Origin: Rhodanobacteraceae bacterium | Lineage (GTDB): Bacteria; Pseudomonadota; Gammaproteobacteria; Xanthomonadales; Rhodanobacteraceae | NCBI GenBank assembly: GCA_016790075.1 | Contig: JAEUPP010000002.1 | Span: 17,866-81,865, forward strand | Reading direction: 5' to 3' | Length of the DNA: 64,000 bases | Shown: piece by piece, positions 9,937 to 19,892 of the stretch | How positions within the stretch are numbered: position 1 is the first letter of the stretch | Layout: each line of letters begins with the position of its first letter | Notes under the pieces: generated by a model | What the model saw: only the letters and a program-made list of their open reading frames with translations | Told to the model about the DNA's origin: nothing | Database searches by the model: none | Position numbers and translations under genes: made by a program

Positions 9937-12114
9937 TTGCGCCGAATCCTGTTCATGGCGGTTGCCGCCTGTTTCACCACGCTCGCTGCGGCCGATGAAG
10001 GCATGTGGCAGCCAGCCCAGCTACCGGCGATTGCGAACCAGCTCAAGCAGCGAGGGCTGGAGCTGCCCCCGGCGCGCCTTACCGATCTGGCCGGTCCTAC
10101 CATGGGGGCCGTGGTCAGTATCGGCGGTTGTACGGCGTCGTTCGTTTCGCCCGAGGCGCTGGTGGTCACCAACCATCACTGTGCGTACGGCGCGATCCAG
10201 TACAACTCGACCGCTGAAAGAAACCTTATCAAGGACGGTTTCCTCGCGCGTACGCAGGCTGAAGAACTGCCGGGTGATCCCAACTTGCGCGTTTACGTGA
10301 CTGACGAGATTCGCGACATTACGCGCGAGATCGTCGGTCAGATCGATGCCAAGGTAGGCGGCCTCGCACGTTACGAAGCGATCGACAGGGCGCAGAAAGC
10401 AGCGGTTGCCAAGTGCGAGAAGCCGGGCATCAAATGCGATGTGTATACCTTTCACGGCGGTTACAGCTTCCAGCTGGTGCGCCAGCGCGAGATCAAGGAT
10501 GTCCGCCTGGTCTATGCGCCACCTGCTGCCATCGGCAAGTTTGGTGGTGATATCGACAACTGGATGTGGCCGCGGCATACCGGCGATTTCAGCTTCCTGC
10601 GCGCCTACGTCGGCAAGGACGGTAGTTCCAGGCCGTATGCCAAGGACAATGTGCCGTTCAAGCCCAAACATTTCCTGCCGCTGAACACGGCTGGTGTCGA
10701 GGCCGGCGATTTCGTCATGGTGGCCGGTTACCCAGGTCGCACCAACCGCTACCGCCTCGCCGAGGAAACGCGTGACGCGATCAACTGGCAGTACCCGACC
10801 AATATTCGCTTGTATAGCGAGATTCTTGACATCATCAACCGCGCGGGTGCGAAGGACGCGGGGACTGCGGTCAAGTACGCCAACAGCGTGGCGAGCTTCA
10901 ACAACTACCTGAAGAATTTCCGTGGACAGCTGGAAGGCTTGGCCAAGGCTCAGGCTGTCGAGGTCAAGACCGCGAAGGAAGACGCACTGCTGACCTGGTT
11001 GCGCGGGCAGGACGGCGAGACCGCTGCATTGGCCGCTGATATCGGCGAACTGCGCGGTGTGCTCTCCGAGCAACGCAAGGTACGTGAGCGCGATCTGGTG
11101 CTCGGCTATCTGAATCGCACCTTCCTGTACAACGCCTCGTATCACATCTATCGCACGGCGACCGAGCGTACCAAGCCGGATCTGCAGCGCGAGCAGGGTT
11201 TCCAGGCGCGGGATGAAGCCAAGATCGAAGGCACGCTCAAGCAGTGGGAGCGGCGCATGGAGCCAGCCGTCGACAAGCAGTTGTTCGTGCACTTTCTGCG
11301 CAGCTACGTGAAGTTGCCGCCGGATCAGCGTGTCGCGGCGCTGGACGCCTGGCTAGGGAACGCCCAGGCCGACGATGCGGCATTGGTGCAAAAAGTGGAC
11401 GCACTTTATGCTGCTACGCGTCTGACCCAGGTCGATGAACGTCTGCGCTGGTTCAAGGCCAAACCGGCCGAGATCGAGGCCTCCGACGATGCAGCGCTGA
11501 AATTCATGGTCGCGCTGCTGCCGGAACTGCTCCAGATCGAACAGGCGCGCAAGCAGCGAACCGGCGACGAGCTGCGTCTGCGGCCGCGCTATATGCAGGC
11601 CATGATCGCCTACAACGAAACACAGGGGCAGCCGGTCTATCCGGATGCGAACAGCTCATTGCGCGTGACCTTCGGCCAGGTTCAGGGGTTCAAGAAGGAC
11701 GGCGTCGAATTCACGCCGTTCACGACCGGGGACGGAATAGTCGCCAAGACCACGAACGAGGATCCGTTTGATACACCGGCCACCCAGTACCAGGCGCTGG
11801 TCGCACGCGACTATGGCCGTTATGCCTCGGCGAAGAGTGGCTCGCTGCCGGTGAATTTCCTTGCGGATCTCGATATCACTGGCGGCAACTCGGGATCGCC
11901 GGCACTGGATGCGCAGGGGCGCCTCATTGGTCTCGCATTCGATGGCAACTGGGACAGCGTCAGCGCGGACTGGATTTTCGACCCTAAACTTACGCGCTCC
12001 ATCCAGGTCGATCTGCGCTACATGCTCTGGGTCATGGACAAGGTCGACGGCGCGCAGAACCTGCTGCGGGAAATGGGCGTCGCGGGCGAGGCCGCGACGC
12101 CGTCGGGTGGATAG
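9937..12114 (+). CDS. S46 family dipeptidyl peptidase (DPP7-like)
   Basis: A periplasmic serine exopeptidase that releases N-terminal dipeptides. The likely start is the TTG at 9937 (CTGGAG 8 bases upstream), giving the signal peptide MRRILFMAVAACFTTLAAADEG and 725 residues. The ORF also has an ATG at 9847. Visible parts are the catalytic His in TNHHCAYGAIQ (about residue 81), the conserved WPRHTGDFSF segment holding the Asp, and Ser652 in TGGNSGSP. Gly670, 18 residues after the Ser (AFDGNW), corresponds to the position that is Gly in DPP7 and Arg in DPP11, so hydrophobic P1 specificity is likely. S46 enzymes are frequent in Lysobacterales and Bacteroidota. Confidence 0.93.
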   Translation: MRRILFMAVAACFTTLAAADEGMWQPAQLPAIANQLKQRGLELPPARLTDLAGPTMGAVVSIGGCTASFVSPEALVVTNHHCAYGAIQYNSTAERNLIKDGFLARTQAEELPGDPNLRVYVTDEIRDITREIVGQIDAKVGGLARYEAIDRAQKAAVAKCEKPGIKCDVYTFHGGYSFQLVRQREIKDVRLVYAPPAAIGKFGGDIDNWMWPRHTGDFSFLRAYVGKDGSSRPYAKDNVPFKPKHFLPLNTAGVEAGDFVMVAGYPGRTNRYRLAEETRDAINWQYPTNIRLYSEILDIINRAGAKDAGTAVKYANSVASFNNYLKNFRGQLEGLAKAQAVEVKTAKEDALLTWLRGQDGETAALAADIGELRGVLSEQRKVRERDLVLGYLNRTFLYNASYHIYRTATERTKPDLQREQGFQARDEAKIEGTLKQWERRMEPAVDKQLFVHFLRSYVKLPPDQRVAALDAWLGNAQADDAALVQKVDALYAATRLTQVDERLRWFKAKPAEIEASDDAALKFMVALLPELLQIEQARKQRTGDELRLRPRYMQAMIAYNETQGQPVYPDANSSLRVTFGQVQGFKKDGVEFTPFTTGDGIVAKTTNEDPFDTPATQYQALVARDYGRYASAKSGSLPVNFLADLDITGGNSGSPALDAQGRLIGLAFDGNWDSVSADWIFDPKLTRSIQVDLRYMLWVMDKVDGAQNLLREMGVAGEAATPSGG

Positions 12115-12192
12115 TGGTTGCGATATTGCAGCATTGTGAATTTGTTGCGGCGGTCGCGTCTGCGGCCGCCGAGCGTTTGCGGCTGCAACCGT

Positions 12193-12204
12193 TACAATCG
12201 CCGC
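12193..12204 (+). promoter_or_regulatory. Candidate -10 box of miaA; possible leaderless start
   Basis: TACAAT at 12193-12198 is followed by CGCCGC and then the miaA ATG at 12205. With normal spacing transcription would begin at or next to the ATG, and no Shine-Dalgarno sequence is visible. The -35 is not convincing. Confidence 0.45.
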
Positions 12205-13574
<1,370 letters not shown>

Positions 13575-13612
13575 GCGCTCTGTACGACAGGGCAGCAAGG
13601 GGCGAGCGCGCT

Positions 13613-14899
13613 GTGCTCGTCCAGACCACACGGGCGGGAGACTCCGACGCGGTCGCGCGTCTTGCCGAGTTTGCCGAACTCGCGGCCTCTGCTGGCGCCA
13701 GCGTCGTTGCACAGCTCTTTGCGCGGGCGGATGCGCCGAACGCGCGTTTTTTGCTGGGCACAGGCAAGGTCGACGAGCTGCGCGAGGTCAAGCAGGCCAA
13801 TAACGCCGATCTGATCCTAGTCAACGACGTTCTGAGCCCGGTACAGGAGCGTAATCTCGAAAAATACTGCGAGTGCCGGGTCGTTGGTCGCACCGGCCTG
13901 ATTCTCGACATTTTCGCGCTGCGCGCCCGTTCGCATGAGGGCAAGCTGCAGGTCGAACTGGCCCAGCTCAAGCACATGGCTACGCGGGCGGTGCGCGGCT
14001 GGAGCGGTCTTGACAGCCAGCGCGGCGGCGCAATCGGCCTGCGTGGTCCTGGTGAAACCAAGCTTGAGCTTGACCGTCGCCTGCTGCGGGGGCGTATCCA
14101 GCAGCTGCAGGAGCGTCTCGACAAGGTTGCGCTGCAGCGTGAACAGACCCGGCGTAGCCGTCAGCGCAATGCCGTGCCGCTGGTATCGCTGGTGGGCTAT
14201 ACCAACACCGGCAAGTCGACCCTGTTCAACCGGCTCAGCGGAGCGAGTGTGTACGCTGCCGACCAGTTGTTCGCGACCCTGGACCCGACCTTGCGCCGTA
14301 TCGAGGGGTTGGCCAGTGGGCCGTTCGTGCTTGCGGATACGGTCGGTTTCATACGCGATCTACCGCATGATCTGGTCGCCGCCTTTCAGTCGACCTTGAC
14401 CGAAACGCGCGAAGCCGATTTGCTGCTGCATGTGGTTGATGCCGCCGATCCCGAGCGCGATCAGCGCATGGAGGACGTGGCAGCCGTGCTGGCTGAGATT
14501 GGTGCAGCGGATGTGCCGCAACTGCTGGTGTTCAACAAGATCGACAATCTTGACGGTGTACTGCCGCGTCGTGACGATGTCGGGTCGCAGCCCCGTGTCT
14601 GGCTGTCGGCGGCGCAGGACCAGGGCCTGGATCTGTTGCGTGAAGCGCTGACGACGTTGTTGGGACGTGATCGCCTTCGCACCGAACTGCGCCTTGCGCC
14701 GTCGCAGGGGCGGCTGCGTGCGCGGCTTTACGAGGCTGGCGTCATACAGGCCGAACGTACTGTCGACGAGAGGGGTTGGGTGCTTGCGCTCGATGCGCCG
14801 CGGGCGCGGCTGCAGGCACTGTTCGGGCTTGCTGATGGCGATGGCGACTATCTGCGTGCGGCGCTCGGGGGAATACCGGTGCCCGGGCGCGACGAGTGA
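13613..14899 (+). CDS. hflX: GTPase HflX
   Basis: A ribosome-associated GTPase that splits stalled or heat-damaged 70S ribosomes. From the GTG at 13613 it has 428 residues: an N-terminal HflX domain (GTGKVDELREV, LSPVQERNLEKY, RTGLILDIFALRA), GPGETKLE before a helical linker, G1 GYTNTGKST, G3 DTVGFIRDLP, G4 NKID. The frame continues upstream to CTG at 13580, encoding LYDRAARGERA, which matches the family N-terminus (MF-D/E-R-x-x-x-GE-x-A), with GAGGG 9 bases before it. The true start may therefore be that CTG, only 5 bases after the hfq stop. Confidence 0.95.
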   Translation: MLVQTTRAGDSDAVARLAEFAELAASAGASVVAQLFARADAPNARFLLGTGKVDELREVKQANNADLILVNDVLSPVQERNLEKYCECRVVGRTGLILDIFALRARSHEGKLQVELAQLKHMATRAVRGWSGLDSQRGGAIGLRGPGETKLELDRRLLRGRIQQLQERLDKVALQREQTRRSRQRNAVPLVSLVGYTNTGKSTLFNRLSGASVYAADQLFATLDPTLRRIEGLASGPFVLADTVGFIRDLPHDLVAAFQSTLTETREADLLLHVVDAADPERDQRMEDVAAVLAEIGAADVPQLLVFNKIDNLDGVLPRRDDVGSQPRVWLSAAQDQGLDLLREALTTLLGRDRLRTELRLAPSQGRLRARLYEAGVIQAERTVDERGWVLALDAPRARLQALFGLADGDGDYLRAALGGIPVPGRDE

Positions 14900-14932
14900 G
14901 TACACCGCCCGGCCTTGTGTCTGGCGCGCCCG

Positions 14933-14950
14933 CCCCGATCTAGACCGGGG
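14933..14950 (+). terminator. Near-perfect inverted repeat after hflX
   Basis: CCCCGATCTAGACCGGGG forms an almost perfect hairpin or palindrome just beyond hflX. There is no T-run, so factor-independent termination is uncertain. Confidence 0.3.
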
Positions 14951-14989
14951 CTGCGTTCAGGCATAGGCGTGTGGCTGCGCCGATTCCGG

Positions 14990-14995
14990 TACAAT
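14990..14995 (+). promoter_or_regulatory. Candidate -10 box of the hflKC operon
   Basis: TACAAT in the context GGTACAATCCGGCCG resembles the rimO and miaA upstream boxes. The -35 is weak. It lies nearly 290 bases before the hflK ATG. Confidence 0.35.
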
Positions 14996-15035
14996 CCGGC
15001 CGCAATCGTCTTCGGCGACGCCTGGCGTCCGCCTC

Positions 15036-15060
15036 AACGGTTGCCGACTGGACAACCGTT
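15036..15060 (+). promoter_or_regulatory. Hairpin in the hflK leader
   Basis: AACGGTTG and CAACCGTT are perfect 8-base complements with a 9-base loop, followed by TT-CCC. It could be a weak attenuator or an RNA structure; its role is unknown. Confidence 0.35.
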
Positions 15061-15280
15061 TTCCCAGTATCCTGCTCTCAGTTCCACGGCGTGTTGTAGC
15101 GCGCAGGGAGTTCCGCGTTTCTGCCTGGCAGGGTGTGAGCGGAGTTCTGGCGGAATGCGGCTCCCGTGTCGCAGCGGGTTCACGCGTGACAAGGGGCGAC
15201 GCAGAGGTTGCAAGTAACGGCGAGTGCGGGTGTTCCCAACGGCATGCCGACGACGGCATGGGCAATGACGAGGTCAACTC

Positions 15281-16351
15281 ATGGCATGGAATGAGCCGGG
15301 CAAACGCGATCCCTGGCGCGGCAATCAGAAAGGTCCGGATATGGAAGACGCGCTGCGACGTCTGCGCGAACGTTTCGGCAATCTGTTTGGTGGAACGAGT
15401 GGCGGCGGGTCTGGCGGAATTCTGATCGCAGTAGCGGCGATACTGCTGGCTTGGATTGCGCTCGATAGCTGGGCTGTGATCAATGCCCGTGACGTCGGCG
15501 TAGTGCAACGCTTCGGCAAGAAAACCCGCGTCATGAGCCCAGGCTTCAACCTCAAATGGCCGCGGCCGATCGAAACCGTAACCAAGGTCAAGTTCAAGGA
15601 TGTGCGCCTGCTCGCCGACAGCGTGCGCATGTTGACGATGGACGAAAACATCGTCCAGATTGATTTCAACGTGCAGTATCAGGTCAGCGACGCCGAGAAG
15701 TTCCTGTTCACGGTCAAGGATGTCGACAGCCTGACTGTGAAGCAGGCTGCTGAAAGCGCGGTACGCCAGGTTATCGGCGGCAACGCGATGGACACCATTC
15801 TTTCGGGGCAGGGCTCCGAACTCGTCAGCGAAACCAAGAAAGTACTGCAGGCCACGCTGGAAAGTTACGACGCCGGCATCCTGGTGACGGACGTGAATTT
15901 CCAGTCGGTAGCGCCGCCGCATGAAGTCAAGGATGCCTTTGACGATGTGACGAACGCACGCGAGAACAAGCAGCAGACGGAAAACGAGGCGCAGGCCTAC
16001 GCTAACCAGATCGTGCCTGAAGCCCGCGGCCAGGCGGCGCGCATCAAGGCGGAATCGGAGGGCTACCGCGCCGAACGCATCGCGCGGGCCGAAGGTGAAG
16101 CAGACCGCTTCAATCAGCTCATCGCGCAATACAAGGCCGCGCCCGAGGTTACGCGCAAGCGCCTGTATCTGGAGACCATGCAGCAGGTGTTGCGTGACAA
16201 CGCCAAAGTGGTTGACGCGAGCGGTGGCCGCAGCCTGATCAACCTGCCTATCGACCGGCTGGTACCGGCGGCCACTAGCCTCGCGCCGGGGAGCGGCGTG
16301 CTGGCGCCGTCCAGTGACAACAACCGCGCTGCGCGGGGAGGTCAGCAATGA
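15281..16351 (+). CDS. hflK: FtsH protease modulator HflK
   Basis: A membrane-anchored SPFH/band-7 protein that assembles with HflC into a large periplasmic cage around FtsH. 356 residues: a Gly-rich cytosolic N-terminus (MAWNEPGKRDPW), one transmembrane helix (about residues 46-64), the SPFH domain (AINARDVGVVQRFGK onward) and a long coiled coil with an alanine/glutamate-rich stretch (about 225-300). It overlaps hflC by four bases (ATGA). Confidence 0.96.
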   Translation: MAWNEPGKRDPWRGNQKGPDMEDALRRLRERFGNLFGGTSGGGSGGILIAVAAILLAWIALDSWAVINARDVGVVQRFGKKTRVMSPGFNLKWPRPIETVTKVKFKDVRLLADSVRMLTMDENIVQIDFNVQYQVSDAEKFLFTVKDVDSLTVKQAAESAVRQVIGGNAMDTILSGQGSELVSETKKVLQATLESYDAGILVTDVNFQSVAPPHEVKDAFDDVTNARENKQQTENEAQAYANQIVPEARGQAARIKAESEGYRAERIARAEGEADRFNQLIAQYKAAPEVTRKRLYLETMQQVLRDNAKVVDASGGRSLINLPIDRLVPAATSLAPGSGVLAPSSDNNRAARGGQQ

Positions 16352-17211
16352 AATCGCTAGTCGCGCTGATCGCTGCGCTGCTGTTACTGCTCGGTATCAA
16401 CTCCACGTTCATCGTGCGCGAGGGCGAAACTGCGCTGCTGCTGCAGTTTGGCCGTATCGTCCACGCCGGCTATGAGCCGGGCCTGCAGTGGAAGCTACCG
16501 TTCGTGCAGCAGGTACTGCGTTTTGACAAGCGCATTCTGGGACTGGACACCAAGCCCGAACGTTACCTCACCTCGGAAAAGAAGAGTGTGCTCGTCGACT
16601 TCTACGTGAAGTGGAAGATCGACGATGTGACGCTGTACTACGGGGCATCAGGTGGCATCGAGGACCAGGCCACGCTGCGTCTGACGCCGATCGTCAAGGA
16701 TGCGTTGCGTTTTGAATTCAACGCACGGCCACTGCATGAACTTATCGCTGGCGGCCGCGTCGATATCACTACAAGCGTGCGCGACAAGGCGAATGCAGCG
16801 ACACGTAGTTCGCTAGGCATACAGATCGTCGATGTACGCATCAAGGGCATCAACTTCCCTGAAGAAGGCACGGTGCTGACCTCGGTCTACGAGCGCATGC
16901 GCGCCGAACGCAAGCAGGTTGCGAACGACCTGCGCGCCCGGGGCGAGGAGGCTGGTGAAACCATCAAGGCTGACGCTGATCGCCAGCGCCAGGTACTACT
17001 TGCGGAAGCGAACAAGGCGGCGCAGTCGGTTCGTGGCGAAGGTGATGCGAAGGCCGCGGAGATCTATGCGGCGGCCTACGGCAAGGATGCGGAGTTCTAT
17101 GCATTCGTGCGTAGTCTCGAAACTTACCGGGATGCATTCCATAGCGGCAACGGTGTGCTGCTGCTGGATCCCAAATCCGAGCTCCTGCGCTATTTCGACG
17201 ACAGCAAGTAA
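16348..17211 (+). CDS. hflC: FtsH protease modulator HflC
   Basis: Partner of HflK in the HflKC complex. 287 residues with an N-terminal signal anchor (about residues 4-21), then INSTFIVREGETALLLQFGR beginning the SPFH domain, and a coiled coil ending in EIYAAAYGKDAEFYAFVRSL, which is well conserved in HflC. The ATG overlaps the hflK stop, so the two are translationally coupled as expected for an equimolar complex. Confidence 0.96.
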   Translation: MKSLVALIAALLLLLGINSTFIVREGETALLLQFGRIVHAGYEPGLQWKLPFVQQVLRFDKRILGLDTKPERYLTSEKKSVLVDFYVKWKIDDVTLYYGASGGIEDQATLRLTPIVKDALRFEFNARPLHELIAGGRVDITTSVRDKANAATRSSLGIQIVDVRIKGINFPEEGTVLTSVYERMRAERKQVANDLRARGEEAGETIKADADRQRQVLLAEANKAAQSVRGEGDAKAAEIYAAAYGKDAEFYAFVRSLETYRDAFHSGNGVLLLDPKSELLRYFDDSK

Positions 17212-17214
17212 GCG

Positions 17215-17406
17215 GTGAAGGATCTCAACGCCGCGCTGTGTCTTGTGCTCGTGGTCGAGGGCCTGTTCCTGTTCGCGTTGCCGGCTGTGTGGAAACGCAT
17301 GGCCGCGCTGCTGCAAAGCGTAGGCGAGCGCGATCTGCGCGTTGCCGGCGCGGTGATGATCGTGGTTGGGCTGCTCGCGCTGCAGCTGGTGCGGCGTGTG
17401 TTCTGA
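17215..17406 (+). CDS. DUF2065 family small membrane protein
   Basis: 63 residues from a GTG at 17215, three bases after the hflC stop. It has two hydrophobic segments (about residues 5-22 and 42-58) around a short charged linker with VGERDLRVAGAVMIVVGL, the DUF2065 pattern. The family almost always sits between hflC and purA in gammaproteobacteria; its function is unknown. An accessory role at the membrane with HflKC-FtsH is plausible but only from context. Confidence 0.85.
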   Translation: MKDLNAALCLVLVVEGLFLFALPAVWKRMAALLQSVGERDLRVAGAVMIVVGLLALQLVRRVF

Positions 17407-18780
<1,374 letters not shown>

Positions 18781-18785
18781 TGGCA

Positions 18786-18815
18786 GCGGCGTATCAGCAG
18801 GTGCGGGTACGCCGC
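18786..18815. terminator. Hairpin in the purA / zinc-ribbon convergent gap
   Basis: GCGGCGTA and TACGCCGC pair perfectly across a 14-base loop just after the purA stop. There is no T-run; it might serve either direction. Confidence 0.3.
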
Positions 18816-18877
18816 GGTTGTCGGGGCCACTTCCGGCGCAAGTAAAGTGACGTGGCAGCAGCAACCTGTATACAGGT

Positions 18878-19435
18878 CTACAAAGGGATGTCGTCGCGCA
18901 CCTGATTGATATAGGCCAGAATCTCCCGCGCCTGCGGATTGCGCCTTAACCATTCGCGCAATTCGTGCGCGCGCGGGTAGTGGGGACCAAGACGCTCGCT
19001 CCAGAGCTGTTCGGCACGACGCTCGGCTTGCGTGGAGCGCACGCGGTTCTGCCACGGCTGGGTGAACACCTGGGTCAGCTTGCCGGCAAGCGCGAGACGG
19101 TCCAGCAGCTGCCATTCGCCGTGATCGAGCCAGGCTTCGTCGCAATGTACGCAGAGATCAATCTGGTTTTGCGCATCGGCGCTGACGCGAAATTTGGTCA
19201 TGAAATGGCGGCATTTCGGGCAGCACAGCGCGATCGACGTGTCCTTGACCTCGTCAAGGCCGTATTCCGCCACATCGTCGACGGCGTGCTCGGGCTGGCT
19301 CTCACGCCAGTGGCGATACGCGACCAGCGACAACAGACTGCCTCCACAACCGTCGCAGGACATCGCGGGCAGGTCGTTCTCGATGCGCGCTGGGTTGAGG
19401 CGGCGGTCTTTGCAATGCGGACAATGGCTGGCCAT
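18878..19435 (-). CDS. Zinc-ribbon (TFIIB-type) protein
   Basis: 185 residues. Two zinc ribbons are visible: CPHC with CDGCGG (about residues 5-31) and CCPKC with CVHCDEAWLDHGEW (about 71-108). The second matches the zf-TFIIB family, in which the ribbon is followed by an aromatic, acidic motif. The C-terminal third is helical and basic with no recognised domain. There is no signal or membrane segment, so it is probably cytoplasmic. Function is unknown; nucleic-acid or protein binding is a guess. Its ATG has GGGAAATC just upstream, 48 bases beyond the tRNA terminator. Confidence 0.8.
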   Translation of the reverse strand: MASHCPHCKDRRLNPARIENDLPAMSCDGCGGSLLSLVAYRHWRESQPEHAVDDVAEYGLDEVKDTSIALCCPKCRHFMTKFRVSADAQNQIDLCVHCDEAWLDHGEWQLLDRLALAGKLTQVFTQPWQNRVRSTQAERRAEQLWSERLGPHYPRAHELREWLRRNPQAREILAYINQVRDDIPL

Positions 19436-19483
19436 GGTGATTTCCCGGGTCTCGCCAAGTGGTGAAATTTGCTGACCGTAGAC

Positions 19484-19516
19484 AGCAAAAGACCCGCACC
19501 AGGCGGGTCTTTTGCT
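19484..19516 (-). terminator. Intrinsic terminator of tRNA-Leu
   Basis: AGCAAAAGACCCGC and GCGGGTCTTTTGCT are perfect complements around ACCAG. On the minus strand it lies 7 bases after the tRNA 3' end and has a T-tract; it is symmetrical enough to act both ways. Confidence 0.85.
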
Positions 19517-19523
19517 TGTCGAT

Positions 19524-19608
<85 letters not shown>

Positions 19609-19649
19609 AGGTGTCCCGCGCTGCGCCAGAGGCGCTGCGAAGGCCGCGA

Positions 19650-19678
19650 ACTATAGGGAGCACCAGAAGGCTTGTCAA
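19650..19678 (-). promoter_or_regulatory. Sigma-70 promoter of tRNA-Leu
   Basis: On the minus strand, TTGACA (19673-19678) and TATAGT (19650-19655) are separated by exactly 17 bases, about 41 bases upstream of the tRNA 5' end. It is the closest match to consensus that I saw in the window, followed by a GC-rich segment suggestive of a stringent discriminator. Confidence 0.88.
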
Positions 19679-19892
19679 CGCTTTGCTTGCAATCGCCGCG
19701 CAGGTCAGCGAGGCTGCCTTATTCGAGGAAGGCCCGAGCCTGTGTCAACGGCGCAGTGCCTGCACGCCGCCGCTTCTGGACCTACCCATCAAATTGTGCA
19801 GCAAGCATCCGGCCGCTCTCCTGATCGGGAGAGGGTCAGGTATTCCAGTAACAACACCCTGTGAAATTAGAGGTTCCTCAACGAGAGGACAC

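Larger units (their letters stand above)
14900..15280. other. Long leader region between hflX and hflK
   Basis: 381 bases without a credible gene. It holds an imperfect GC-rich palindrome 34 bases after hflX, a TACAAT -10 candidate at 14990-14995, and a hairpin at 15036-15060. If the TACAAT is used, the hflK mRNA leader would be about 280 bases. Confidence 0.5.

Noticed and set aside
10021-11292. Minus-strand ORF of 423 codons opposite the S46 peptidase
   Set aside because: Long antisense ORFs are expected in high-GC genes; the plus-strand catalytic triad is unambiguous.
14957-16348. Minus-strand ORF of 463 codons opposite hflK
   Set aside because: Antisense shadow of hflK; no motifs, no Shine-Dalgarno sequence.
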